The position numbers were made by a program, and so were the translations under genes. This document shows positions 38,831-54,288 of a DNA stretch of 64,000 bases, piece by piece (within the stretch, counting starts at the first letter, position 1; every line of letters begins with the position of its first letter). The stretch spans positions 4,650,001 through 4,714,000 of the forward strand of contig JAHEWK010000002.1 in NCBI GenBank assembly GCA_020740775.1, read 5' to 3'. The stretch is from Ilyonectria destructans. Lineage: Eukaryota > Ascomycota > Sordariomycetes > Hypocreales > Nectriaceae. The notes below the pieces were generated by a model. It did no database searches. It was not told where the DNA came from and saw only the letters and a list, made by a program, of their open reading frames with translations.

Positions 38831-38940
38831 TATAATAAAAATAGCTAAAAAGTAATTTTAATAATTAAAAATAATAATCTATTAGCTAATAAGCTATTTA
38901 ATTAAAGAGTAAAACTTTAGTAATTTAATAATATAACTTT
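38831..38940 (+). repeat. Gypsy1 LTR, left half split by the LINE
   Basis: First ~110 bp of a diverged Gypsy1 LTR (TATAATAAAAATAGC...), ending in AATATAACTTT, which is repeated at 54815-54825 on the far side of the LINE. Confidence 0.68.
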
Positions 38941-41900
38941 CAGAAAGAAAAACTTTATATATAAAACTGAAATTATTAAGATCTTTACAGTCTCTTAATT
39001 AAAATCCAATTAAATATTAAAATTAAAACTAATATAAAAATCCACCTAAATAATAATATTATAGCAGCAGCTATAAAATACTACTAAAATAGTAAAGCTA
39101 ATAGCAGTAAACTTAAGTTATATTAGCCTTAAAAATAGTAACTTCTACTCTAATATAGATACCTTTTAGTATAGATAGTATTAATAAAGTAATACTATAA
39201 TAGCCTTACTAATTAAAAAAGAAATTACTAAAAATACTAAAAAAAAGAAAATACTTAAGAAATTATTTAGCTTTATCTAAAGGGAAATTCTTAATAGAGT
39301 ATAGAAAATTATCTATACTTTAGCTAATATAAAAATTCTATAGTACTATAGTAATACTAATAAAATAATACTAATATATACTAAACTTAAAGAAATAATC
39401 TATAAGACAGTATATAAAGCTATTTAAAGTATTTAGACTGCTACTAATATATAGCTATAGTAAATATAGGCAGATATTATATTATTTAGATATAATACCT
39501 ACTAACCCCCTCTAAAGTCTATTCTTACTAAATATAACTATAAAGTTATAATTAAATAAAATAACCCCCTAGAGGAGATATACTTATAAACTCCAGTTAA
39601 AACTATAATAGCAGTTAATATAGTAATAGAAAATCTAAAGGCTATAGTAGTAGCTTGCTAACTTTAAAGTAAAGATACTATTATTATTTTTTATAGTCTA
39701 ATAGCTAAATATATTATAATAGATAATTAAATTTAAAAGGCCTTTAGGGATAATATATTAATATTAAAGAGAGTATATAGTATAATAATAAAAAATATAC
39801 TAACTAAAAGCTAATAAATTAATTATAATAATTTTTATAAAAAAATAAAAAAATAAAAAAATATTATAGTTATTAGAATAAGCTTAATATAAAGCTAAAA
39901 GAATATTATAATAAGAATTAGAATAATTCTAATAGTTAATAATATAAAGATTACTAACTAACTTTATAATAGAGAGTTAATTTATAAATTAATAATAATA
40001 AACTATAAACTCTTTAAGAAGTTATTATAGCTAAAGTAGTATTTTAGCTACTATAAAATAAATTATATTATTAGATTCTATAGAGAGAAAGCTTAATATA
40101 GATACTATAGTACTACTATATATTCTAAAGGTAAAAAAAACTGCCTATTAATATCTACTAAAGTAGTAAAATACCTTAAGTATTAAAATAACTATTTAAT
40201 ATAGTTATAATAGTATTTTACAGTTAATAGCTATTAATAATAGGCAATTTATATCTATTTATATTATTCTAAATAATTTAAAAATAAATAGAATCTATAG
40301 TAATATCCTAAAGATTTACTCTTTAAGTAGCTAAATTTAAAAGATTATAAATTTTAAACTTTTTTCTACTAAAAGAAAGATTTTAAATACCCTCTAAATA
40401 TAAATAAAGCTACTAAAGTAGTTAGAATTAGCTTTAATATTATTATAGTAATACTATAGAAAGCTAATAGAATATCTAAAGATATAACTATTAAAAGAAT
40501 ATTCTAAAGAGTATAAAGCTCTACTTTTATAATATTAATAATTTAATTAGTTAAAATTAAAATAAATACTAATTAAGTTTAAAATCTCTTTTTAAGTATA
40601 TAGAATTAATAATACTTTAATAGAATATAAATAAGTAGATTATTCTAATACTTTTAGCTTTAAAAGGCAGTATATAATATAATATTATATCTCTATAAAA
40701 TTATATTAGAATACTATTATAAATTAATCAGTCTATCTAGCTACTAGTAATTACTATATAGTATACTATAGTAGCTATTTTATAATATATATATATATAA
40801 AGTATTAAATTTAAAATTAAATAGTAATTAGAAGAATAAATTAAAAAGAAATAATCTTTAAAATAATAAGCTTTTAGATTATAGAGTTTTATAGTCTAAA
40901 AGAAATAATTAGTAGAAAAAGACTATTTAGAGAAGTTACTATAGCTATAAGAGGAAACCTCTTAATAATTATAAATAATATTAACTAATACTACTCTATA
41001 TAGAATAAATATAATAGAATATTAAAAAGTATAGAGATAGTTATTAAGCTTATTATATTTAATAGATAGAACTTATTAATTTTAAAAAAGATAAAAACTA
41101 AAAGCTAATAAGAATATAAAAATAATATTATAGATTTTATATAGATATTATAGAAGATATTAAATTACTATAGTAAAAAAATAAAATTTAAAAGCTCTAA
41201 CTATAAACTCTAATTAATTATAGTAAATATTTAATTTATACTCTAACTAAAAGTCTAATAACCTTTAAATAATTCTAAAGGGGCTTTTTATAATCTTAAT
41301 TAAAAGGAAATTAATTTAATATATCTAGTAGCTAAAATTAACTTATAGCTAAAACTAAATAAAATAGATATAAATATTAAGATTACTAAAAACTTAAATT
41401 AAACTATAGAGAAATTAACTTTAGCTTTTATTTAAATTACTATTATAGTAATATTATAATATAAATAGTTCTATTAGTAATTAGAAAAATAGTAGAATAT
41501 AAAAGTCTAAGAGACTATTAAATAAATTAAATTAACTAGAAGATATTACTAATAATATAAAGATACTATTAAATAGAAATATCTTCTTTTTACTTAATAC
41601 CTTTAGAATTAAGCTATAAATAACTTATATAAAGAATATTAAAAGCTTTTTCTTTAAGAGGCTAATAATAACCTAAAGATATTTTAAAAGATAGAAAGAT
41701 AGATAAAGCTTTATAGTAGCCTTCTCTATAATAGCCTATAGATTCTATCTTTATAAAAAAAAAGAAGATAAATCTATAGATAACTATAAAAAGAAAGTTA
41801 GAATTCTAATAGAGTAATTCTTTTTAAACTTAAAGGCTAATTTTAATAATATCCCTAAGGGGGCTATAGTCTTCTTCTTATTTACTCTAAATAACTTAAA

Positions 41901-42509
41901 GAATTAAAATTATAATAATAAAAAGATAGTAGAAATTCTAATTAAAATAAGATCTTAAAAAGTCTTAAGTAATAATAATATTTCTATAGGCTTTCTTAAG
42001 GTATATAATAAGACTTTTAATAAAATTATAGCTAGATTAGCTTATATTAATATAAAATTAAATTACTTTCTATAGTAATATTATAGTATAATAGTAGTAA
42101 TATTTAAAAAAGTAAATAAAATTTAAAAAAAGAGAAATTATATTAAAACTTATAGATCTATCTTATTATTTTATATAACTAGAAAAATTATAAAGGTAAT
42201 TATTAAAAAGTATCTTATTATTACTATAGAAGCCTTAAGATTTTTATTAAATAATTAAATAGAAAATTAAATTAAAAAATTAATTAAAATAGCTATCTAA
42301 TTAGTAATTAAAACTATTAGAATAATATAAAATTACTATAATATTATAATAATTCTATAACTAAATATCTTAAGTACTTTTAATATAATTAACTTTATAT
42401 ACTTACTCTATATATTTAAATTAGTAGAAATTAACCCCTTAATAGTTAAATAAATTTATAGCTATCTTATAGAAAGAACTATATAATTTTACTTTAATAA
42501 TAAAGAGTT

Positions 42510-43064
42510 ATTTATTTATTTATTTATTCAGTATATACTATTTTATCTATATCTAGACCTATAAAACTCCTACTAACTAATTTAAAAAGAAAAAACCTTC
42601 TAGCTATCCAGCTATAGAATAAAAATCTTACTACAGTTTTACTTAGCTACCTCTAGGGGTATAATATTATCTTTAGGTCTATATTATTAAATTTATTACC
42701 AGCTTTATTTAGATCTACAGCTTATATAATTACCCTTCTTTTAGTTCTAACTGCCTTAGGGTCGTAGAGAAGCCAATAGGAGTTTTCTCCACGGGATTGC
42801 AGCAACCAGTACTGCGCTCTATTTTCGTCCGCTTTTATCTGCTTCTATAGCTGCTGCAGCAGCGCTGCGGCAGCCCTTTGCGGCATGATGCTCTGGATAT
42901 CTTTACGGTGGCCCCCCGGGCCTCCACCTATATCTCGGAGCTCGGCCTTTTCTTCTTCCGGTTATGTGACCCTTATTTGTCGGCGTGTATGTAGGTGCTG
43001 GGTCCGAGCCGATATTCGCTTGGTTTCCCGGCTCCGTATTTCCCGGGGTAGGTTGGCTCTGCAG
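42510..43064 (-). mobile_element. 5'-truncated LINE copy, half RIP-mutated, half intact
   Basis: 555 bp in reverse orientation inside the RT of the larger LINE, flanked by a perfect 15-bp repeat TAATAATAAAGAGTT (42495-42509 and 43065-43079). Its 3' tail is the (AAAT)n run at 42510-42528. The sequence matches the LINE 3' end at 45930-46188 plus 54502-54814. The 5' half (about 42770-43064) is GC-rich with normal CpA/TpG; the 3' half lacks TpG altogether yet keeps CpA on the plus strand. The minus strand encodes the C-terminus of the LINE protein ('RAQYWLL' ... 'DPKAVRTKRR') with two in-frame stops. Plus-strand open frames here are shadows. Confidence 0.85.
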
Positions 43065-46000
43065 TAATAATAAAGAGTTTAATATATTTATAATTTCTAT
43101 AGAGATACTATAGAATTCTTTTTTTTATTCTCTTTTTAATCTATATTAATATACTCTATAAATTACTAGAAAAATAGAAGAAATTAGTAATTATTAAATT
43201 TATAGATAATATTAATTTAATTATAGTAAAGCTATTAGAAATAATAATATAATATTACCTAAAGGCTATATAGAAAATCTATAATAAGTAGATAAAGAGA
43301 TATAGAATAATCTTTAAATTTAATAAATTTAAACTTTTTTATTTTATTAGAAAATACTAATTAACTTAAAATTTAATATACTTAGGGAATATAATAATAT
43401 TATTAAATAGCAGCCTTAAAATATTAGATATTTAGCTAAATTAAAAACTTAATTAGTTAGTTTACTTTAAGAAGTTAACTATTAAAATACTATACTAATA
43501 GTATACTCTTAATATAATTACTATATTTATATAGAAATATAATATCTATAAAAATTACCTAATATATATAGTAGTAATTAAAATTATATTAGCCTATAGT
43601 ATTTCTACCTTCTATTAACCTACTAAATTAGATAGTAACCTCTAAGGAATAATTTATAAGCTAGCTATAAAGTAAATAAAGAGCTTCTATATTATAGCTA
43701 GAGTATATAAGGCTATTTTAATAAGAAATTTAAAAATAGAGCTTAATATACCTCCTTTAAATTTATATCTTAACTTATAGTTTATTTAATTTAAAGCTTA
43801 TATTCTTATAGAATTAATTTAATAAATAATTAATAAAGCTACTACTATAATCTTAATAGCCTTATTAAAATATAGAGGCTTTTAGAGATATCTAAATAAA
43901 GTAAATACTAAATAGCTATAAAAATAACTAAATAATAAGAAAATAGTAATTAATACTATAAATAGAAATTAAAAAGTAAGATAGATAGCTATAGTAATAA
44001 AGTAGAAAATATAAAGAGACTATAGTAATATTAGTATTTTAAATAGATTCCTCTTTAATATAGACTATAGAACTTTATATAGTAGCTAGCTAAGGTATAT
44101 TAATAGTCTAATTATTTAACTATATATAGAATATATTAGCCTTTAAGTCTTTCTCTTTAATAGAAGAATCCCTAAAATAATATTATTAAGATACTCTTAT
44201 AGTAATAATAAATAAACTATTAAATATATATTTACCTACTATATACTCTATAAAAAAATCTATCTTTTAAAATTTAAATTTTAAAACTATAGAAATATAG
44301 GTTAGTACTTTAGTAATAAATATATAGTATTTATAGTAGTAATTTAATATAGTAGAATAATTTAATCAGTTTAATTTAAACTTACTATATCTTTATAATA
44401 AAGATAGAAGATATAAGAGCTAGATAAAAAAGAAATAATATCTTAGTAATAATATATAGAGGACTACTTAAATTAATTAAAATATAGATAAAAATTACTT
44501 TATAAAGAAATTAAATCTATAAAAGAAAATCTATAAAGAGCCTTAAGCTAAAGCTAAAATAATACTAATAAAGTACCTACTTACTAATAGTATTATTATT
44601 ATTATTATCTAAAGAAATTAAAAGTTTAATATTCTTAATAAGAATCTTATTAAGAATAATAAAATAATAATAAAAATAGTTAATTTTAATAGCTATAAAG
44701 CCTCTATTAAAAGCCCCTAAAGTCAGTCTAATAACTATTTTATTTTTTATTTTTCTCCTACTAAAAGCTATAATAATAGCCTATTAGTTATAATAGCTAA
44801 AAATCTCCTTAATTTTATCTATATCTTTAGACTATAATAAATTAGTAGGAATATTATATAATTATAGAAATATCTATATAGTTAAGTATCTTACCTATAG
44901 TCTTATAGATATAATATTAGATAAAATAGACTATAAATAAAGCTTAAATAGAAGTAATAAAATTACTAAAATAATTAAAAATCTAAAAGAAGTAAGTATT
45001 AATATAACGCTACTATAGAGGCTATTTATTAAGATATAAATATACTTTCTCTTTATATAATAAATATAATAACTACTGGATTTTTAATAAGAGTTAATAT
45101 TAAAAAAAAGAGAAGACTATAATAAAATTACAGAGATAATATACTATAAGTAAAGTAAAATTAGCTAGAAGTATAAATTAAAATTATTAATTAAATATAA
45201 TAGATATAGAGGAATAAATAGTAATTACTAACTTTTTATAAAATAATTAGTAGGAATACTATAAGAATATTATAGAAAACTTATAGAGATAAAAAAGAAT
45301 TTTCTAATATTCTCTAGAAGAAATAAAAACTTATTAGGGACTTTTAGTATAATAGATAAAAAGATAGATATTTTTAGCTTCTTAAAAGCCTTAAATAAAT
45401 CTATAGTAGTATTATTAAGAGTATATTTAGTAGTTATAGTAATCTTTTTATTAAGGTAGATATACTTATAAATAAATATTTTCTTTTTTTCTATCTTCTT
45501 ATAAAAAAGCTTTATAGCTATAGTAATATTAATAAGAGCCTTCTTCTTAATAGCCTTCTTATAGTATTTAGCAGTCTATATTATTTCTTTTTATTAAAAG
45601 ATAAATAAAGAGGTATTATAGTAAAATTAAAATAAAGCTATAGTAGGTATATAAATAGAAATTAAAAAGAAAGAGATAATTACTTTTAAGTTAATAGAGG
45701 CCTAGTAATAATATAGAGACTATAAAGAGAGAATTAGAAGATTTATAAGAAATAGCTGCAGTAGGAATAATAAAAAGATAATAAGAAAAAAAAATAGAAA
45801 AAAAAAGACCTTTTATAAAGCTAAAGAGAAACTTTAGGTAGACTTTAAACCCTTAAGTCTTAGGGGTATAAAGATAATTATATAGTAAAAGCTATTAAAG
45901 ACCTAAAGTAAAAATAAAGGCTATTAAGACTATATAGAGCTTACTCTATAATATATAAAGCTAATCTACCCTAGGAAATATAGAGCTAGAAAATTAAGTA

Positions 46001-46188
46001 AATATTAATATAGATTTAGTATCTATATATATACTAATATATAAGAGTTATATAACTAAAAGAAGAAAAAACTAAACTTTAAGATACTAATAGAGATTTA
46101 AAGGGCTACTATAAAAATATCTAGAGTATTATATTATAAAGAGCTACTATAATACTACTATAGTAGCTATAAAAGTAAATAAAAATAA

Positions 46189-46402
46189 TATAAGAAATAG
46201 CAGCTAAAGGCCTATAATTAGAAAAGGAATAAAACTTAAGGTAGGTAAAGTAGTATAATTAGATTTTAACTTAATAAGTCTATTTCTAAAGGCTTATCTC
46301 TTTACTTTATATTAATCTCTAGCTTTAAGTAGGCTTACTTAAAGCTTAAGCTTATAGACTAATTTTAAAGAGTTTTAATAGTAATCTATTAGTATTCTTA
46401 TA
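46189..46402 (-). repeat. Gypsy2 LTR (3' LTR of copy 2)
   Basis: 214 bp, collinear with the right LTR 54289-54501 and with the plus-strand Gypsy2 LTRs. Confidence 0.85.
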
Positions 46403-49400
46403 ATTACCCCCCCTTTAGTAGGCCTAATCCCTTAGACTTTATATATAGACTATATATATATATAGTTTTATAACTATAGGGTTTAATATTTTAAAATTAA
46501 TATAGCTATTCCTTCTATATATATAGTTATTTATTAGTCTGCTAGATATTTAGCTAATTTCCTACTAGCTATAAATATTTAGCTAGCTTATATATATCTG
46601 CTATATCTTTTATATCTATAATATTTTTATTTTTCTTTTTCTTTATAATCTCTATTTATAATAATTCTATAATTAGCCTTTTTTATAGTTTTTTTTTTTT
46701 TTAGTATCTTAATTATAATATTAAATCTTTTTTTTTTTAGTATTTTTTTAGTATATTAACTTTATTTATTTTTTATTTTATACTTTAGAAGTTTTTTAAA
46801 GTAGCTTTTAACTATTTTATCAGTTAGTATAAAGATAAAATTCTATATTTTATTTACTTTTAGATTAAATATTAATATCTTAACTTAATATATAGCTATT
46901 TTTTTCTTTTTTTATAGTATATATATTATAAGTATAATAAAATTAAATATAATATAGTAAGTATATTTACTTTCTTTTTAATAGATATCTAGCTAACTTT
47001 CTATAGATATCTAAAAAGTTAATACTTACTATAATATAATATTAAAATTTCTTTATATAATTTAATTATTAGTAGGATATTTTATTTATTCTTAAGATAC
47101 CTCTTAATATATTTAGTTATTAATAGATATATTATACTATATATATCTATAGGAATATATAGTAGTTAACTGCTAATTATATTATTAATTCTATTAGTAG
47201 GATTTTCTTAATTATTCTAATTTAAATTTAGAAGTTAGCTTTTATCTATAAGCTTCTTACTATTTATTATTTTTATATAGTAAATTTTTTATTATTATTA
47301 TTTTTATTAAATTTATACTAATTATTTTATAGATTAAATAACTTTTTAAATTAAATAAACTTATAGCTTATCTTTAAGCTATTTAGTCTATTTACTTTCT
47401 TAATAATTTAATTACTATAATTCTAATAGTATCTCTTTAATAATTATCTAATATACCTTTAGTTTTTAATTTTAATACTATAATAAAAGGAAGTATAAAT
47501 ACCTTTATATATCTCTTTTTATTCTTATTATATAATCTTCTTAATTAAAATATCTATAATTCTACCCCTCTTATAGTAATTTACTATAAAGATATTAAGC
47601 CCTCTTAATATAAAGCTTCTAATTATATATTTTATACTTATATTATATCTTTAGATATTAATTCTAATATTATTAATTCTCTAATTTAATTTAAAATTAA
47701 TCTAATAATATTAATATCTTATAGTATCTTTATTTTATTTTTAGCCTTTTTAAAGAAGTATATTAATAAGTTTAAGAACATTTCTAAATTTACTAAATAT
47801 ATAGAATCTAATAATAATAAGAATATTATCTTAATAGATATTACTTTAATTTTTAATAATACTTTAAATAATAATATTTATATACTTAAGTAGTAATATC
47901 CTCTTTTTAATTTATTTTTTACTAATATAGATAATAATATCCCTTTTAGTAATTTTTTTATTTTTAATTTAAAGAGTTTTATTTTTATATTTCTTTAGTT
48001 TATTAAATTTCTTTTATATAAAATTCCCCTTTATATAAGAAAGTATTTACTTTTATACCTACTATTTATTATATACTTTATAATTATAAAATAGCTATTT
48101 CTATAGTTTATTTTAATCTATTTTTCTATTAATATATCTTAAATATAATTTAGCTATTTTCTTTTAGTATTTCTATTTTTAATATTAATTCTTTATTTAA
48201 TATAGAGCTTTTTATTTTTAAAGCTATTATTATATCTTTAGATAGCTTATCTAATAGTAATAATAATAGCAGTAGGCTTATTAATAATTTTAAAGTTACT
48301 ATTTTTCTTTTTTTAGTTTTTTTAATATTAATAATAAGTATATTTAGTTTCTTAAGAATAATAAGCTAGCTGCTACTTAATATATTATTATTTAATTATT
48401 AGTAAATAAGGCTATAAGATATCTTAATATTATTATACTTCTACTAAAGAAATATTATTATAAATCTTTTTCTATTAAGACTTTTTCTATAACTAAATAT
48501 TCTTTTAAGTTTTTTTTTAATAAGATTTTTTCTTTTTTAGTAATTATACTTATTACTTCTTTAAATTTAAAAAAAATATTATATTAAAACTAAAGATTTT
48601 ATTCTTTTTTCTTTTAAAATATAATAAAATCTATTTAGTAGCTTTTTACTATAATAGCTTTTAATTTATTTTATTTTTTTTAAAATATCTTATTTTTTTT
48701 CTTTATAATTTTATTCTTTTTTTTTATAATTTTAATAGATTTTTAATTTTATAGTTTACTTTTAGTAGTTTTTAATAGCTTTAATTTATAAAGTAAATAG
48801 AGTAGAAATTAATATATAAATTTTATACTATTTATTCTATTTCTTATAAATATTTATAGATTTATATTATTTAAGAAATTATTTAATTTTTATTATTATA
48901 TTTACTAAATAAGCTTTTAGTTTCTATATATTATATTCTACTAATTAATCTATTTATTTTATTTAATATTATATAATATCTTTATTATTAGTATATTCTA
49001 TAATTACTTTTACTTTCTATTTATCTATTTTCTCTTTTAGCTTAAAAAGTAAATTTAGTAGATTTTTAGTATTTTTTTATTTTTCTTAAGATTTAATTAA
49101 AATTACTAAGAATATATTATATATTCTATAATACTATTTTAGTAGATAAATTTAATATATCTACTTACTAATATATTTAATAATTATAATCTTAATATAT
49201 TTTAATATTAATTTCCAGTTTTTAAATTTAAAATTTTAAGTCGATAAATTAATAATTTAATCTTTTTAATAGATTTATAATTTATATTATATATTATAGT
49301 ATTTTATTTATAATTCTATAGCAGTCTACTAATATTACTATATTTAATTCTATATTTATTAAATTATTTTAATTCTCTTTTAAACTTTTTATACTTAAGT

Positions 49401-50477
49401 TTTTATATATTATAGTATATATTCTACTATATATAGATAATATCTATAGAGTATTTATATAAAGAATATACTAATAATACTATAGTAGCTATTATTATAT
49501 ATAAATTCCCCTTTTAATAATTATACTATCTATTATTTTAATAATTCTTTAGTAAAAATATATAGATATTCTTTTAATATTTAGTATATTTATTCTATCT
49601 AACTATCTATCTATAGATAATATATAGTTAATAGTTATCTATAAATAGATTACTTTTTTATTAGATCTTTTTAAAATTTACTTATAAATAGCTTATTATA
49701 GTTATTTATAATTTCTTTTAGAATTTTAAATTAATATTTAATCTATTTATATAGAATTTATATTAAATATATAGTAATTAACTGCTTTATTATTAGTATA
49801 AATATTATATATTTAGTTATATAATATACTATAATTAGAATAATATTATATTATTTTCTATTTATTTTAATATTTATAGATAGTTTTATTATAAAATTTA
49901 AATTAATTTTCTAAAAAGAATATAATAATAGTAGTAATAATTATAATTACCTATATAGTCTATATCTTAATATATATATATTTTAATACTATTAATAGCT
50001 TATAATATAAAATTTAATATTCTTATGAATTTCTTTCTAATAGAATTTATAGCTAATTAATTTAGCTATTTTTATAGCTTCTATATATTCTAACCTAAAG
50101 TTATTATAGTATTAATAAAGAATTTCTATTTATAGTACTTTTTATATTAAAATTATCAGTTTACTTTTAAAAAACAAAATTCTATTTCTATTTATAATAT
50201 CATTTTTATAGCTTTTAGTATTCTATTTAATTTTTACTATTTAATTTTAATAGCTTTAATTTTAAGTCTATAGCCTATAGATTAATTCTTTTAGTTTTTA
50301 TAAAGATTAATTAAAAAATATTATTTTACTTTATATAAATTCTATTATAATTAGATATAGAATATACTACTTTAAAATAGTAATTCTAATTTCTAATAAT
50401 TCCTTTTTATTTAAATCTCCTTTAGATATCTATAAAGTTTCTTCTATCTTTTTATTAGATATATTAATTTTTATATT

Positions 50478-50548
50478 TAGTTTTTTTTTAGCTCTACTTA
50501 ATATTATCAGGTAGATTAAAGCTATATAGTATTCTCAAACAGTAGAGA
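50478..50548 (-). mobile_element. Family G retroposon, 71-bp 5'-truncated copy
   Basis: Only the last ~70 bp of family G, including its A-rich tail (T run on this strand). Flanked by the 15-bp repeat ATTAATTTTTATATT (50463-50477 and 50549-50563). It retains CAGG and CAAACAG motifs, so it is younger than the surrounding Gypsy2. Confidence 0.78.
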
Positions 50549-53500
50549 ATTAATTTTTATATTAATATAGATAACTATAGAAATTAATACCTTTTTTAGA
50601 TATCTAACTAGCTATTATTAATATATTATACTAATTAAAAAAAAAAAAAAAGTTTCTTTATATAAAGTTAATAAAATTTATTTATACTATTTAAATAAAA
50701 ATTTTAGCTATTTTAATTTTACTTTTTATAATATTAATTATTTATTATATATCCAGTAGAAGCTTATCTATAAGCTATAGCCTTTTTATTAATAATAGTA
50801 GGATATTATAATAAAAAATATCTTCTTCTATATAGTTTAATTTTCTTAATAATCTATCTATAGAATTTAAAATACTAATTTAATATTAAATATTAAAATT
50901 AAATATTACTAAATAGTATATCTATTAGATAAATCTTCTATAAAGATCTTATATTAATATATTAATTACTCTTTTAAGTATAGTATAATCTATTAAAAGT
51001 AGAAACTTCTTAAATAGACTTTAAAGATAATACTTTTAGTATTTTAAACTTTTTATAATAGCTAGTAGCTTTTATTATTCTATATTCTATTATTATTCTA
51101 TATTAATAAGCTTCTATAAATAGTATACTATAGATTACTATTAATTATTAAAAAATTAAAATAGTATACTTAAGATTATTTTAATAGAAATATCTATTTT
51201 TATTTTTATTAGTAATTAGAATTTTTAATATTATAGAATATCTATTAAGTAGAATTTTTATTTAAGTTTTTTAAAAGCTATTATAGCTTTTTTTAATTAT
51301 ATAAAATTATCTATTTTCTTTTATTTCTTATTATTCTTAAGTATTAATAAAAATAATTTAATACTTTTTATATATTTTAAAATAAACTTCTAATAGAAAT
51401 TATAAAATTCTAAAAAAATCTATATATCTTAAAAAAATATTAAAATTTTCTATTTAATAATAGTTTAAATTTATATAGAATCTATCTTAATATTATTTTA
51501 ATTAATAATATACCCTAAGAATTTGACTTCTTATTAATAGAAAGTATATTTTAATAGTTTTATATATAGCTAGAAACTATATAATCTTTATAGAACTTTC
51601 TTTATATTCTTTATATATTATTCTCTTAAATTAAAATAAATTATAATATTATTAAAATAGAAAATATAATAAGTATTTAATAATCTAATTAATATCTAGT
51701 AAATATATACTTAAAATATTATAAATATATTAATTAATTTAAATAATATAATTATATATTTATAGTAACTATACTATATCTGAAAAATAGTCTTTTAATA
51801 GTTATTTAGCTTAATTTAAATTTAATAATAAGTATCTTTAATATTAATTTTTAAAATTTATTTTACTTTAAAGAGTTAATTTAGTAAGTTTTTAATAAAA
51901 AAAAGAAGATATTAATTTTTAATAGTAATAATATTTAACTTTTAGTAGTCTATATATAATTAAATTAATCTATTTTTCTTAAATATAAATAGAATAAAGA
52001 ATTATATCTTACTTACTAACTTTATAATATAGCTATTTATTAGATTTTTATTAATATATTATTTTAATATTATATATTATTTTCTATTTAATAGATAGAT
52101 TAATTTATATAGCAGTTTTTTATCTTTCTAAATATTAATAGTATATTTAGCTTCTTCTAATAGTAATAGTATTTTAACTATATTCTTATTAAATATCTTC
52201 TTTTTATTTTTTAATATAATTAGTAATATTAATACTGCTATTTTTAATTTCTTATTAAAGATATCTATTAGATATTTATTTAATAAAAATATACTTAAGA
52301 TATAGTAGATATATACTTTCTATTTATTTTCTATAACTTCTTTTATAAAATTTTCTAAAGTAGTAATAAAGAATACTTTATACTACTAAATATATTTAGC
52401 TATATTAATCTAAATATCTTTTTATTCTATTAAATATAAAAATAAAAATAAGTTATTAGTATTTTTATTTTAATTTACCTCTATAAAAAGCTAATAAATC
52501 TTATATAGATAGTCTATACTATTAATTAAAAAGAATATTAATTAATATACTTAACTTAAAAGTATAATTTCCCTATTATATACTCTTAAGGTAGAAGTCT
52601 ATTAATTATCTTATAGCTTTAGCTTTAGCTATTTTATTAAATAGATACTAATAATATCTACTTATATATAAATATCTATATTTATACTTACTTTCTCTAT
52701 CTTATAGATATTTAATATTAATATCTTATTTTTAATAATTAGACTAATTAATATTATTTTACCTTTTAATATAAATAAAATTAATTCTCTCTCTATATCT
52801 ATTTATTTTTTAATAAATTAAATTTCTTTACTTAAGTATCTATATTTTAAATATTTACTATAAATCTACTAATATTTCTTAAAGTCTAAAGATATTTTTT
52901 TCTATATTTTTTTATAAAATAGCTTAATTTATTATATTTATAATAGGTATAATTTAAAATCTTACTTTTAGCTTTTTATATTAGTAGCTTACTATTTAAT
53001 CTCTATAGTATAATATCTATAAATTTAGAATTTATATTCTATAATATTCTCTTTTTTAAATAGCTTTATAATAGAAAATAGCTTTAAAATTATCTATTTC
53101 TATTTTTATAGCTAAAGCCTAAAAACTTCCTAAAGCTCTTTTAAATCTAGCTAGAATAGCCTTTTTTATAATTTTTATTCTATATAGATTTACTACTTTA
53201 GTTAAAATATATTTATAATTACTTTATTTTATATACTATTTTATAAAATCTTTTAAGTTTAATTTTTATTTAGTCTATTTTACTTTTTAATTACTATTTT
53301 AGCCTATAGTAATATTAATAAATAAAAATAGAGCTTTTTTTTTATTTAATTATATTAAGAAAAATATATAAAAAACTCTATATAATAAAATATTCTATTA
53401 GTATTTATCTATTAATTTACTTAAGCTCTATAAGCTTATTATAAAGTTATTATTTATATAAAACTAAATTTATATATTATTTTCTAATAAAAATTAAAAA

Positions 53501-54288
53501 ATCCTTCTATATAGATTTTAAATAGTTTAATCTTTTAATATAATTTTACTATTATATCTATATTATATATATAAATTTAGTTATTATCTATTTAATTTAA
53601 TATATTATTAATAAATCTAATTAGAAATTATTACTAAATTTAATTATATAAATCTAATTATTAATTTTAATATTAATAACTTTATTAAATAGAAGCTTAT
53701 AGTTATAAGCTAGAGGTTTTTTATATTTTTAATATAAAATCTATAGTCTTTTAGTAATATTATATAATATCTTTAAATAAGCTACTTATTATTATAATAA
53801 GCCTTAAAGTATTTAAGCTAAAATATTTTTTTAATTTTTATAATATTTATCTTATAGAGATTTTAATTAGATTCTATAGTATCTATAGTTACAGTTTTTT
53901 ATTATTATTATTAAATCTAAATTATATAAGCTAGCTTTAAAATATCTTTAAAAAATTTTCTAATCTTACTAAAGATTTAATATTTCTAACTAAAAGCTAT
54001 TTCTAATAAACTTAAAGTCTTCTAATAGACTTTATATTTAGTATTTTTATCTAATTATTACTTCTTCTATAATTAATTACTTAATAGAGTTTTATCTTTT
54101 ATTTTTATTTTTATTAGCTAATAAAGCCTCTATAGAGTCTATAAAGAATTACTATAATTTATCTAAATTAAATTTAGTAATTAGTTAGTTAGATTTTATT
54201 AAAGTTTTAATTTAAGTAGGTATTTATATAATCTTTCTTTTTCTATATTTCTATATTAATCTCTTAAAAGGGATAGAAGTTAAAGAAT

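Larger units (their letters stand above)
35732..38940 (+). mobile_element. Gypsy1 copy 5, 3'-end fragment broken by F and G insertions
   Basis: What remains after removing 35803-36123, 36208-37530 and 37635-38699 is collinear with the last part of Gypsy1 (about 31770-32260). It runs into the left half of an LTR at 38831-38940, whose right half lies at 54826-54943 beyond the LINE. Half lengths of 110 and 118 bp add up to the expected 226 plus the LINE target duplication. More diverged than the other copies. Confidence 0.66.

Noticed and set aside
42885..43067. 60-codon plus-strand open frame in the GC-rich island
   Set aside because: It lies antisense to the C-terminal coding part of a truncated LINE copy; it is a shadow, not a gene.
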